NCBI GenBank assembly: GCA_942491115.1
Contig: CALNZV010000001.1
Span: 1-64,000, forward strand
DNA: 64,000 bases
DNA from: CALNZV01 sp942491115
GTDB lineage: Bacteria > Desulfobacterota > Desulfobacteria > Desulfobacterales > UBA5852
Reading direction: 5' to 3'
Shown here: in pieces, positions 1-9,600 of the stretch
How the letters are laid out: each line of letters starts with the position of its first letter
How positions within the stretch are numbered: position 1 is the first letter of the stretch
Notes under the pieces: model-generated
What the model was told of the DNA's origin: nothing
Databases searched by the model: none
The model's input: only the letters and a program-made list of their open reading frames with translations
Program-made: the position numbers and the translations under genes

Positions 1-37
1 GTACTTCGTTCGGTGCTGCTGAACGGATTGCGATGAG

Positions 38-667
38 TTGGTGTTATATCCGGAAGGCTGTCAGAAAAGTAATGCTCGAAAATGTAAATTGGGCGCTGAA
101 TTGACCTACAACTCTTCAAGAGACGGGCTCGTTTGGCAGACTGATAAATGGCAGGATGAAGAAAAAGAATCTGGCACTACCGATGGAGCGTCCATACCTG
201 AATGGGCTCAACCGATTATTGGTGATCCTTACGACGAATTATACCTCAAGGCTGCCATCGTACACGACCACTACTGTTACAAGGAAAACCACGTGAGAAC
301 GTGGGTGGCAACACACCTTATGTTTTATGACGCTCTGATTGACCTTGGCGTAAATGAAATCAAAGCAAAGACAATGTATTTTGCCGTTTTCTTATTCGGT
401 CCTCATTGGATCACGCTCGTTCCAGGTGAAAACTGTGGAGAAAACTGCATAAAGTATTATATGCAAAATTATGACCGGTTTGAGGATGATCAGTATAGAG
501 ATCCGGAAAATACAAAAGAAATTTACCGTATGCAAGAAATGTTGGAAAATAATCCTGAAATGACGTTGAATGAAATTGAAAAATATGCAAAAGCGCATGA
601 GTTAGCAAGTGAGAAACGAGGAAAAAATAAAGCAAAAACGGAATTAAAAAAGAGCGCTGATCTTTGA
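38..667 (+). CDS. DUF1353 family protein, possibly 5'-truncated
   Basis: A 209-residue protein. Residues about 48-80 carry the pattern TDGASIPEWAQ followed by AAIVHDHYC, which is the hallmark of DUF1353, a family often found in phages and mobile regions whose biochemical role is unknown. The C-terminal 50 residues are Lys/Glu-rich and probably helical. The only starts are TTG at 38 or GTG at 41, right after an in-frame TGA at 20, and there is no clear ribosome binding site. The true N-terminus may therefore lie outside the window or be lost. Family call is fairly sure; function is unknown. Confidence 0.65.
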   Translation: MVLYPEGCQKSNARKCKLGAELTYNSSRDGLVWQTDKWQDEEKESGTTDGASIPEWAQPIIGDPYDELYLKAAIVHDHYCYKENHVRTWVATHLMFYDALIDLGVNEIKAKTMYFAVFLFGPHWITLVPGENCGENCIKYYMQNYDRFEDDQYRDPENTKEIYRMQEMLENNPEMTLNEIEKYAKAHELASEKRGKNKAKTELKKSADL

Positions 668-840
668 TATGCGAAAGCCTTATACGCCAATCGGCTTCGA
701 CGATCCCTTTTTGGAAGAGTTTAAAATAGCGCACCAAAGCTCCACTAGATAACCATCGCAATGTTAGCCATACATGAAGCGTTTCTTGGCCCATTATAGA
801 AGTGTGAGAATGCATGATATATCAATAATAAACGTTTTAG

Positions 841-939
841 TGATAGGAACTCGCTTTTCGGCCCCGCCCACATCGCCACCTCCCGCATTGTGTCATGCCG
901 GTTTGTATGCCCAACATGTAGTGCCAGCCGGAATCGGCC
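841..939. repeat. Partial copy of repeat A (copy A1)
   Basis: This stretch resembles two longer copies at 29613-29785 and 31892-32061. Shared blocks are GGAACTCGCTTTT, then CACCTCCCG, then CCCAACATGTAGTGCCAG and GGAATCGGCC. This copy is the most diverged and stops about 13 bp before the Y1 transposase element, so that insertion may have truncated it. The stretch before it (668-840) shows no gene. Confidence 0.7.
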
Positions 940-952
940 CTGGTCAGTTTTG

Positions 953-1985
953 GGGTCAAACCTTGATTTGTGATTTAAAACAACGGTAATCTGATTCCAA
1001 ACGCTTGTTATTCGCCATCTCGGTTTTGAACAGACTTACACGCCGGCTGATGCTGGAATAGGTCAACCCCAATAGCGATGCGATGCGCTGGTTGTTCAGC
1101 CTCCCAGTCTCCCATAAAAGAAAAATCAGCATATCGCGCTTCTCTTTGACACGTTGTGATATCCGCCGCGTATGTTGCACCTTGTGCAAATCCAACCCCA
1201 AGGCCGCTGCCGCCTGCCCCGCCAATGCTTGGGGGTCGATATCCAGCAGCAGGCGATTGTGCTGGGGAAGCTCGGCATCCAGCCTCTCTCTGAGAAATTG
1301 TTCTTTAAGCTGATCCAGAAAAGCCTCTGACCCATGGGCCAGTCCGTGCTTGACATCTTCCCAAAAACTGGCTTTTTCTTCCGAATACTGCCGGACTTTT
1401 CTACGGTAGGCGGCTTGCGGGTTGGCGGCGGCAAGTTGATCGAGGATCATACCGGTTTTAAGCCATGCCGGCGGACTTTTCTTATAGGCATAATAGCGAT
1501 AGCTGCTCCAGGGATAGTCGGCCAGACGCGTGACGGTGCCGGCCCTCAGGGGATTGCGATGAATGTAGCAGGACAGGCGCAATAGATAGGCGTCATTTTC
1601 TACGAGAATGCTTTTGAAGCGCCCCTGAAACAAGTGGCCGCTTGTGCGGTTGCGCCCATGAAAGCGGCGCGTATAGGCCGTTCCGAACCATTGCATGGCC
1701 CGGGATAAATTGGCCCCTTGGGTCTTGAGCAGCAGATGGTAATGATTGTCCATCAAAACATAGGCATAGATATCGATGCCATACCGCTCGGAAACCGCTT
1801 CCAGCAGATCGAGAAAAGCATTCCGATCCTGATCGGACAAAAAAATATCCTGCCGCCCGTTACCACGTGACAGCACATGGTAAAGCGCGCCAGGATATTC
1901 GATACGCCATTGTCGTGCCATGTCAAAACCTGTAGCACGAGCTGCATGAATTCTCAATTGTTAATCACTAATCAAGGTTTGACCC
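953..1985 (-). mobile_element. Y1 (REP-associated) transposase unit bounded by a 16-bp inverted repeat
   Basis: GGGTCAAACCTTGATT at 953-968 and its exact reverse complement at 1970-1985 enclose the single transposase gene. The unit is 1,033 bp. On its right side it directly abuts a truncated IS4-type element, and on its left a truncated copy of repeat A, so it looks like an insertion into older mobile DNA. Classical IS200/IS605 elements lack terminal inverted repeats, so this perfect pair is notable. Confidence 0.75.
956..1921 (-). CDS. REP-associated tyrosine transposase (Y1_Tnp / RAYT)
   Basis: Single-strand DNA transposase of the HUH Y1 superfamily. The N-terminal half contains DNHYHLLL, with the HxH metal-binding pair, and CYIHRNPLRAG, with the candidate catalytic tyrosine. 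The C-terminal 100 residues end in a helix-turn-helix-like segment (LLGLTYSSISRRVSLF) as in RAYT proteins. The start at 1921 (MARQWRIEYPG) matches the family N-terminus; an upstream start at 1957 would add 12 unlikely residues. The reading frame is intact, so the enzyme may be active. The stop codon overlaps the left inverted repeat. Confidence 0.85.
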   Translation of the reverse strand: MARQWRIEYPGALYHVLSRGNGRQDIFLSDQDRNAFLDLLEAVSERYGIDIYAYVLMDNHYHLLLKTQGANLSRAMQWFGTAYTRRFHGRNRTSGHLFQGRFKSILVENDAYLLRLSCYIHRNPLRAGTVTRLADYPWSSYRYYAYKKSPPAWLKTGMILDQLAAANPQAAYRRKVRQYSEEKASFWEDVKHGLAHGSEAFLDQLKEQFLRERLDAELPQHNRLLLDIDPQALAGQAAAALGLDLHKVQHTRRISQRVKEKRDMLIFLLWETGRLNNQRIASLLGLTYSSISRRVSLFKTEMANNKRLESDYRCFKSQIKV

Positions 1986-2427
1986 TAATCTCCTAATCTC
2001 TTCCAGTCTCTATTTTCGTTCGCATCTGCTAATGTGCTTTTTGATACTTTGCCGCGAATGCCCATGTGATAAAGCTTGTCCTGCAGGGCTCGCAGGCAGC
2101 ATTCGATATCGCGAAGACTTTCGCGGTAAGTCAACTGGGCGAAGGCCATGAACAAAAATTGATCGTAACATGAGAAAGAGCGTATCCGGTAGTTGCCTTT
2201 ATAGCGTTTGACACACTGCCGAAAATTGGTTGTGGGCATTAAATCGATGATCTGTGAAAAGACAGTTTTTCCTTCGTACACGGGCTCGACCCTCCTTTCA
2301 GATATTCAGAGAGTTCGTATCAGCCCGGCTAACTCGATTTCAAGTCGATAACACCAATTTATGCCATTATTATATGTTATTTCATATGGTTAAATTCTAT
2401 TCAAAAATCCCTAACCGGACAGCAATG
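1986..2427 (-). pseudogene. IS4-family transposase, N-terminal fragment with one IS end
   Basis: A GTG start at 2281 behind a strong AAAGGAGGG site encodes about 95 residues (VFSQIIDLMPTTNFRQC, then CYDQFLFMAFAQLTYRESLRD) that match the start of the IS4-type transposases at 20.6 and 40.9 kb of this window. The frame stops at 1985 where the Y1 unit begins, so roughly three quarters of the gene is missing. CTAACCGGACAGCAATG at about 2411-2427 resembles the terminal repeats of the two longer copies and marks the surviving end. Confidence 0.8.
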
Positions 2428-2633
2428 ATTGACTATAAAACCTGGAATGGTTAATTTATCTTCAATTTGTTCGAGTTAATTGACGCCTTAATATGTTAGG
2501 ATGCAGCTGAAGCCGATACACAATTTACCATTTTCGATTTATCCGTACTGAAAAAGCAATGTCTTTTCTTCTAACCGTTTCCCAGTCTGCCTCATCCCAC
2601 CTGTTGTAAGATTGCGAGAGGCAGGCTCGTTCA

Positions 2634-5600
2634 TTGAGTATCATGAAAAACATGACGACCCCTCAAGCGGATGCGCTTGATCTGCTCAGCGCCTCGGGGC
2701 TGACGCGCTACAACTGGGCTGATGAAATCGGCGTTGCGTCGTTCGCACGCGGCGATTTTGGCCACATGGGTTCCGCGCCGAATGCCGGCATCCAGACCTT
2801 TCTCGAAAACTTCGGCCGACCGTTTGGTCCGCCCGATATCCGGGAGGCGGTCCGGTTTGTGCGGACGCGCACGGACAGCCTCGGATGGCGGCACTTTGAA
2901 TTCCAACAAACCTACGCGCTACCGGACACGAGCGGAGGCGATCCGGGTTCGGCGCCGCCAGACTCTCAGCGACGCCGGCTGGATGTGAACGATGCATTCC
3001 TCAGCTTCCATCTAAATCCGGCCGGAAACCTGGTGGAAATCCAGTCAAGCTTCTGGCGGGACGTGTTTGTCTTGCCGGAAAACCCGATCGGCATGGAGGC
3101 GGTGCGTAATCGCCTGACGAGTACACTGGCCCGGGCGCCGGGCACGGCAAGCCTCGTGGCGAATCGAGGACTCGCGGCGCTCGATCGCGTCGTGGCCTTG
3201 GGGCGCCCTTCCCTCGTGGTATTTCCTCATGAAGGCGGGTTTCGACTCGCTTACAGAATCCGTGCGGCCGTGTCCGCTCCCCACGGACTGGGCGGGGGCG
3301 GCCCGGTGCTCCTGCCCGGAGTCGTGTTCCTCGACGCCGTCTCGGGAGAGCAACTCTACCAGGGCATCACCGCTTCCGACGCGGAGACTCCCGACGTCGG
3401 CAACGGATTGAGCAATCTGCCCTTCGGCGGTCCTTACAAAGACCGCTCGCTCCAAATTGTCCGCGTTGACATGTCCGCGACCTACCGGTTGCGCGACACC
3501 ACTCATTCCCGCGATATTGTCACCTACGACTGGGGTGGTGACCTTCCCGATTACTTCGAAACCGGAAACTTGCTGAGCGATGGTTCGGTCCCCGTTTCCT
3601 CGGATACTGACGGCGACAAGGATTGGGACGACGTCGCAGCGGATGCCTCCGAGGCAGCGCTGATTGCCTCCCAACAGACGGAGGTCGACGCCCACTTCAA
3701 CACCGGAAGGGTCTACGCATGGTATGACGCGATCGCGGGCGGCAGCGGGCGCGAAGGCTTCGACGACGGCAACTACGGCTCCAACGTCCCGAACAACATG
3801 CCCGTCAATCTCTTAGCGCACGTAGCCATCGGAAACGCCCAGTTTTACATGACGTCGAACGACAGTGCCGAGGAGGTTTCCTACCTCAACTTCAGCGACA
3901 CCATCAGCGACAACGGGCACCGGGCCTGGGCCGCTTCCCCGTTCGTAGTATGCCACGAATATCAGCACGGCGTCTCTTCCCACAGCGTCGGCTCCGCCGC
4001 GCCTGGCATTTTCAGCGGCGGGTCCAACGACTGGTCCACCGCCTTGTCCGAGGGCATTTCAGATGTGTTCGGAGGGATGTATTCCCGGCAATGGTATGCC
4101 GGGGCGGACCTGTCGCCGGCCGGGCAAATGTTGCGCAACCTGGCCTTCCCCCGCGATCCGGATACGACAGCGTCCTTCATGGGAAAGGATCATTGGGACG
4201 ACCGCGATGCGGACGGCGGCCACGCCTACCCCCGGGGCCAGATACTCGCCCACGTCGCATACCTCATGGCGCAGGGCGGCGTCCATCAGCGATTGGGTCG
4301 CACACCCGAACTGATTCCCGTACATCCGCTCGAAACTGAGGAAAGCGGCGGCCTCGACGTATCACAGGCCGCCCGCGTCTGGTATCGCATGATGGCGACA
4401 CGCTTCGCTTCAGTCACGCCCTACGACAGCGAAACCTCCTTCGAGAAGGTTCGCACAGAATGCGAAGCCTCCGCCATCGATCTCTACGGCGAAGGCAGCG
4501 CAACGCATCGCGGCGTTGTCCAGGCATTCTACGCGGCGGGCCTGCATCCGGTGGGCGAAAATTACGGAGCAGATGTGACCGCGTTGCGCTGGGGCTATAG
4601 TTGGCGCTTTTCACGGCCCTATATTGGAATTCCGTCGCCCGATTGGGCCTCTCCGGACCTGTTCATCAACAACGGCGGCAGCTCTGACTGGAACGCCATC
4701 ATCAACTCTGGAATCGGGGAGGATGATTTCGAGAACGCCGTGTATTGCCGGGTCCGCAACATCGGCCAGCTCACCGCGAACAACATCGTCGTGAATTTTG
4801 AATACGCAAAGCACGGCACCGCTCCTGTGTCTTGGTCACCGATGCGCGACGCCGCCGTAGTCGCCCAGGAGCTGACCATCGCTTCGCTCCCGGCGGGGGC
4901 CGACAACTTCAGCATGGACGATCAGCAGAGCCCGCCCGAAACGGCTCGGGTACTCTGGTCGGTGCCGCCGTTGGCACTCGGCGAGGAAGTCAACCACTAC
5001 TGCATCCGCGCCACGATCGATGCGAACAATGACGTCAACCCACACAATGGGACCATTCAATCGAACGTCGCCTATTCGACCGTGATGGGGATGATGGCGA
5101 CATCGGAGGCCTTCAATATCGGCAACCCCACCGAGCGTCCGCTGCGTCCGGACCTGAGGCTGACCACAACGCTGCCCGCGGGTTGGCGCGCCCGCATCCG
5201 CGAAGACCTCAGCGACGCGGTTCTTGCGCCCATGACCGAACGCACGGTCCATGTCGACATCGAGCGCCCCGCCGGCAGCTCATCCGAAGACGACACCCGT
5301 TGCTCGCCGCCATTTGACGGAGAAGTCCGGGGAACATTGTGCGGATCGCTCTGCGGTCCGTTCACCGGGACCATCACCAACGCGCGTGGGTCGGCGGCTG
5401 CCTTGACCGGTACCATGGCTCTGCTGTTGAAGGGAGGCGGGCTGGTCACGGGGCGTTTCGAAGGACAGCTGGATTGCGAGTGCGGCGAACTCTCCGGTTA
5501 CGTGTCCGGTGTTTTTCAGTGTGGCGGCGAGACGAGAAAACTGTGCGTGCGTCTCACCGCATGCATTCGCCCCTTCCGCCGTGTCGAGATCCAACAGATG

Positions 5601-5978
5601 GACGGCGCCCGGACGCTGGGCGGCGTCACCTTTCAATTCCAGGTGCCGATGCCGGAAAAATGCCGGTGGCCGCATGCGCCGACCGACACAGGTCGCCGCC
5701 CGGATTCCTGTCACAATGCCCCGCCGAAGGAAGGGGACGGAACCTGCGGCTGCGAAGATGATACGACCCGAACGGGCAAGGTCGCGAAGCTTTGCTTCGA
5801 CTGCTTTGGAGACTTCGAAGGATTCATCCTGGACTTGTGTAGCTCCAAGCTGAAGTGCTGCTCGCGAGAGCCAGGTATCGCGGCGATCGCAACACAAGCC
5901 TTCGATGCACGCTGGCGCATCCGCGTCGAACTCGACGAATGCGACGCCACCGTCCGGAAGATCGCAGTGATCCGTTAG
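2634..5978 (+). CDS. M36/thermolysin-like metallopeptidase with Cys-rich C-terminus
   Basis: Large (1,114 aa) probable zinc metallopeptidase. Residues 441-445 read HEYQH (HExxH zinc motif), followed by EGISDVFGG with the likely third ligand Glu473, the arrangement seen in fungalysin (M36)/thermolysin-type enzymes. FEFQQTYALP near residue 90 resembles an FTP-type propeptide. After the catalytic domain, residues about 660-820 look like beta-sandwich (CARDB-like) modules. Residues about 880-1100 are Cys-rich, with CGSLCGPFTGTI and CECGELSGYVSG, an arrangement I do not recognise. No clear signal peptide is seen, so the export route is uncertain. The TTG start is favoured because GAGAGGCAGG lies 8 bp upstream; ATG at 2643 is the alternative. 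It points toward the convergent Tc toxin locus. Confidence 0.75.
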   Translation: MSIMKNMTTPQADALDLLSASGLTRYNWADEIGVASFARGDFGHMGSAPNAGIQTFLENFGRPFGPPDIREAVRFVRTRTDSLGWRHFEFQQTYALPDTSGGDPGSAPPDSQRRRLDVNDAFLSFHLNPAGNLVEIQSSFWRDVFVLPENPIGMEAVRNRLTSTLARAPGTASLVANRGLAALDRVVALGRPSLVVFPHEGGFRLAYRIRAAVSAPHGLGGGGPVLLPGVVFLDAVSGEQLYQGITASDAETPDVGNGLSNLPFGGPYKDRSLQIVRVDMSATYRLRDTTHSRDIVTYDWGGDLPDYFETGNLLSDGSVPVSSDTDGDKDWDDVAADASEAALIASQQTEVDAHFNTGRVYAWYDAIAGGSGREGFDDGNYGSNVPNNMPVNLLAHVAIGNAQFYMTSNDSAEEVSYLNFSDTISDNGHRAWAASPFVVCHEYQHGVSSHSVGSAAPGIFSGGSNDWSTALSEGISDVFGGMYSRQWYAGADLSPAGQMLRNLAFPRDPDTTASFMGKDHWDDRDADGGHAYPRGQILAHVAYLMAQGGVHQRLGRTPELIPVHPLETEESGGLDVSQAARVWYRMMATRFASVTPYDSETSFEKVRTECEASAIDLYGEGSATHRGVVQAFYAAGLHPVGENYGADVTALRWGYSWRFSRPYIGIPSPDWASPDLFINNGGSSDWNAIINSGIGEDDFENAVYCRVRNIGQLTANNIVVNFEYAKHGTAPVSWSPMRDAAVVAQELTIASLPAGADNFSMDDQQSPPETARVLWSVPPLALGEEVNHYCIRATIDANNDVNPHNGTIQSNVAYSTVMGMMATSEAFNIGNPTERPLRPDLRLTTTLPAGWRARIREDLSDAVLAPMTERTVHVDIERPAGSSSEDDTRCSPPFDGEVRGTLCGSLCGPFTGTITNARGSAAALTGTMALLLKGGGLVTGRFEGQLDCECGELSGYVSGVFQCGGETRKLCVRLTACIRPFRRVEIQQMDGARTLGGVTFQFQVPMPEKCRWPHAPTDTGRRPDSCHNAPPKEGDGTCGCEDDTTRTGKVAKLCFDCFGDFEGFILDLCSSKLKCCSREPGIAAIATQAFDARWRIRVELDECDATVRKIAVIR

Positions 5979-6654
5979 GCGCCGAGGCGTTTTGAACCTC
6001 CTTCGTCGCGATCTACGCGGACCAATCCTCTTGTATGGGTCGGCCCGGAGGCGGCGTACGCGAGCCTCACCGGGTGCTGGAACTCGCCCAGGCATTCAGA
6101 ACAAACCGCTCGAGACGTGACATCCCTTCCGGGCATCCCAAGACTACCCCACCCTTCATGACAGCCGAGAATCCCGAAAAGAGTCTCTACTTCATCGACA
6201 ACCTTCGCATCTTTTGCATCCACGAGTCTGTGGGAGTTGGGGACGGAGTTGGGGGCCCTTCATTTTTCCATATTTACAATCGCTGCTATTTTTAGTTTTT
6301 CACAATCCACCAATTGCCCAATGAGCTCATTTTCTCTATATTTTTTATAAAGCTTATAGGCTCGGGAATGTAATCATTACATCTATCGGCAATAGATTTG
6401 TCACGGTCGTCTTTCATCGCACAGGATGTCAGGCAATCATAGTTAATACAGGGATTCTATGAAATCTTTGTCTTCATGGATTATACTCCCCAAAAAAAAT
6501 TATGTTATCCTCACAAACATAAGATCTCCCACCAAAATTACGTTGGTTTTTTTTGCTTTAGAAGCTGGTTCAAGTGATATTGATCTTGACCGGCTTATCG
6601 ACCTACTAACGATGCCGAATCTCCCTATCAACCGTCCAAAAGCTTGCTGGTCAA
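5979..6654. other. Gene-poor stretch between metallopeptidase and tcA
   Basis: Short open frames exist but none has a convincing ribosome site or recognisable product. The right half (6290-6650) is AT-rich. It separates the convergent metallopeptidase and TcA genes. No clear intrinsic terminator was found. Confidence 0.5.
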
Positions 6655-9600
6655 TTAAACCAGAACAGTCCCTTCAACTGAGATCGTGATAATAATGTCG
6701 TTGATACGACTCAAAAGATCCGTTTCTCCATTGGTTGGGTTACCGCCGGTACCGGTATCACCCGTCTTTACGCTCCACTGTCCTGACGTTTTCACGTTTA
6801 CCAATTCACCTTCCCCAGTCTGCCCTCCCGAGGATCGAGTGGAATAGACGAGACCGCCGGATTCTACTTGCATCGTTTCAAACCTAACCTCACCCGCGGC
6901 AGGCGCTGTCGACCCTGTCCAGATATGGCCATCCTTCACGAGACTGAATAGGGGTAACAAGACGACCGCCTCAGTCTGGCTCCACTCACCGGTGACCATC
7001 ATAGATACCTGGTAAGCCCGAGCCGAATCGGGCATGATATTACCGGGAATGAAAGCGTCATCGAGATCAAAGCTGAGAACCCGGTCGACATTGGGCGCAG
7101 ACTGGATGAAATGATACCATTCATCGGGGAAGAACAATTTGGCGCTCATTGAAAGGTCGAAACGTCGTTGTGATCCAAGCCGCTCTTGGACGAGTCGATG
7201 GTAGCGCTTATTTTCCAGGGCCGTGTAATCGATTTCAATGAGCACATCCGCGAGGGTAGCGGTATCCAATGTATTGGTGCTTCTGGGCAGTTCCAATATC
7301 CAATCGGTCTCGACCCCGAGTCCCTCGAAAGGCAGAAGGAGATCATCCCTGGAATACAGTTGAAACAAGCCGGTAGCACCAACCGGTGAACTAAAGGAGA
7401 TCTTCTGGGATTCCCTGCGGATGGTTTTTTCCACAAACTGGTGATCGCCAGGGCTGCCCGTATCAATCACCGCCGAGGAGAGTCCGGATGAGCGAAGCGT
7501 GGCGCGAAGCCCCCCAATGGGCGGCGTGAGCGCCATAACACTCACACGCACCGCCTTGATCAACCGTAAATAGTGGCCAGGAAAGTCCTCGTCAAACCAC
7601 TGGTTGAGGGTCCGAAAGGGAAGGACACCGGTTTGCCGGAACCGTTCAAATTCCATGGGCATCATGCGGGCCAGCGAAAACACTTTGGTGAGCTGCAGCT
7701 TCCGCTGTTCCCCCTGGGCCTTTAGTTGTCGAAGCGTTCCGATGTCTGTCTCCAGTTTCGTGGCGCCCAACAATCCATCCTGTTTGGGATCGTAGTAATC
7801 AAAACCGACGACACGGATGGTGTTGTCCTGGAGCTCAAACCGCAATGCCAGCTCGGCCATGTAGGCGGCGGTGGTGGCATGGTGGAGCCGCGTCCGGTAC
7901 TGTTCACGGATTTCCTTCTGCATCCAAAGCCACATAGCGGCGTTTAAAAATCGGTTCTGGAGAAACGACAGGGTGTCACTGGCGAACTCCTGTCGCAAGG
8001 CCGCGATCAAGCGACGCTGTCGAGCGATATCGACCCGGCCAAGAGCCTGGTCCAGTTGGGTGGAGGCGATGTTTAAACCAAACCGGTTCTGGCCCAGCTG
8101 GTATCGCCACTCCTGATCCCGGCGTTCGAAGCTGGCATACATGGATGCGGTGCTTGAGACACTGCCCAGGGCCGACGAGATCGATTGACCGGCCGAGGCC
8201 ACCGCTGCAAAACCGGCCCCCAGGCCGGCGACACCGGTTGCTGACAGTCCCGCCCCTACGGGGAGACCAGCGCCGGTGGTTGCTGTTGCTCCGCCGCTGG
8301 ACAACCCCATGATGCCGCCTGCCAACCCCAAGACACCGGCAGTCAGCGCCGGCAACACGCTGATGATGGCTGCAGCGGAAGCCGCCGCAGACGACCCGAA
8401 AGCCAGTTGCTCGGCGGGTGTCCAGCCTTCCCGGATGAGGGTTTCGAAATGAGCAACGGCCTGGAAAGCTTGATTGCGTTGAAGGGTCGCAACTCGAACA
8501 TCCCCAACGGCCTGGGTAATGTTTAGGTTCTCGAACGTCAACTCCGCCCCGGTTAAGATTACGTTGTTGGCCGCTTCTCGCTCCGAAAAAGTTTCTGACT
8601 CGTATTGCTGCCGGTATTGAAGCAGATCCCGTTCCGCCGACCGGGCCTGCATCACCTGGGTCTGGGCCAGCTCGAGGAGAGCCTCAAATCGTAAACTGGG
8701 GATCGCCTCCTCCGGGAAGCCCAGAATATTGCGGCAGGTCAGGAGTAGGGTCAGCATGTGGCATGCATGCCGCCGTTGCCGCTCCCGGATGGGATTTTCC
8801 GGAATACAGAAAGTAATGATCCAGAATGCCGGGATGAGGATAGTAACGTCGGAGATTTCAAGTTCTGTTGCCGGTGAAGCGAAAAAGGCGTTCGAACGCA
8901 GTGCTAACAGTTCCATTTCAAGGGACCCTAATAGATCTTTGCTGCTGCGTTCGATACTTCCCAAACGCCGCTCTTTTTTCAATCTCTGATTGGCATCCGC
9001 GATCACGCGGTCGAGTTGTTCCAGCTCCTTCCTGGCACTGCCCCTTTCGCCCGAACCATTGGCTTCTGCAGGCCTGTGCGCCAAATAGTCCCCCAGGCCG
9101 ATTCCTCTTGCCACCAGTTCATCGTAACGGTTGATCAGCTCCATAAGATTGGCGCGTCCATCATCGGCACTGGCATCTGGAGCGGGCTGCATGGGGAAGA
9201 TATCCACCGTTTGGACGGCCTTCCCGAGGGACGGAAAGCATCCGCAATAGTCGGCATCTCCGTGGAGGGCCAGCACCCGCTCATAAAGCTTTCGGGCTTC
9301 ATACTTGGAGTCATCGGTATTTTGACGGAAGAGCCAGTCCGCCCACGCCAAATAGATTTCCCCTATCCGAAGCCTCATCAGCTTGACATCCACACTATCC
9401 GTGGCACCGACCCCGTGCGGGGGGATCCGAAGATAGGGGAGAACTCTGCGAGTATCGTGAGCCGCGCCGGCCGTATCGGCCGTGTCGTCATAGATCAGGT
9501 GGAGATAGCCGGCCGCCGTGGGGAAGTCCCCGGCCTGCAGATAGGCTTGGGAAAAACGAAGCGGTAAAACGGCAAACCGGAGATGAAACATCAGCATCAG

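Noticed and set aside
6459..6689. 76-codon open frame downstream of tcA
   Set aside because: No ribosome site, AT-rich filler-like content, and it overlaps the end of tcA on the other strand.
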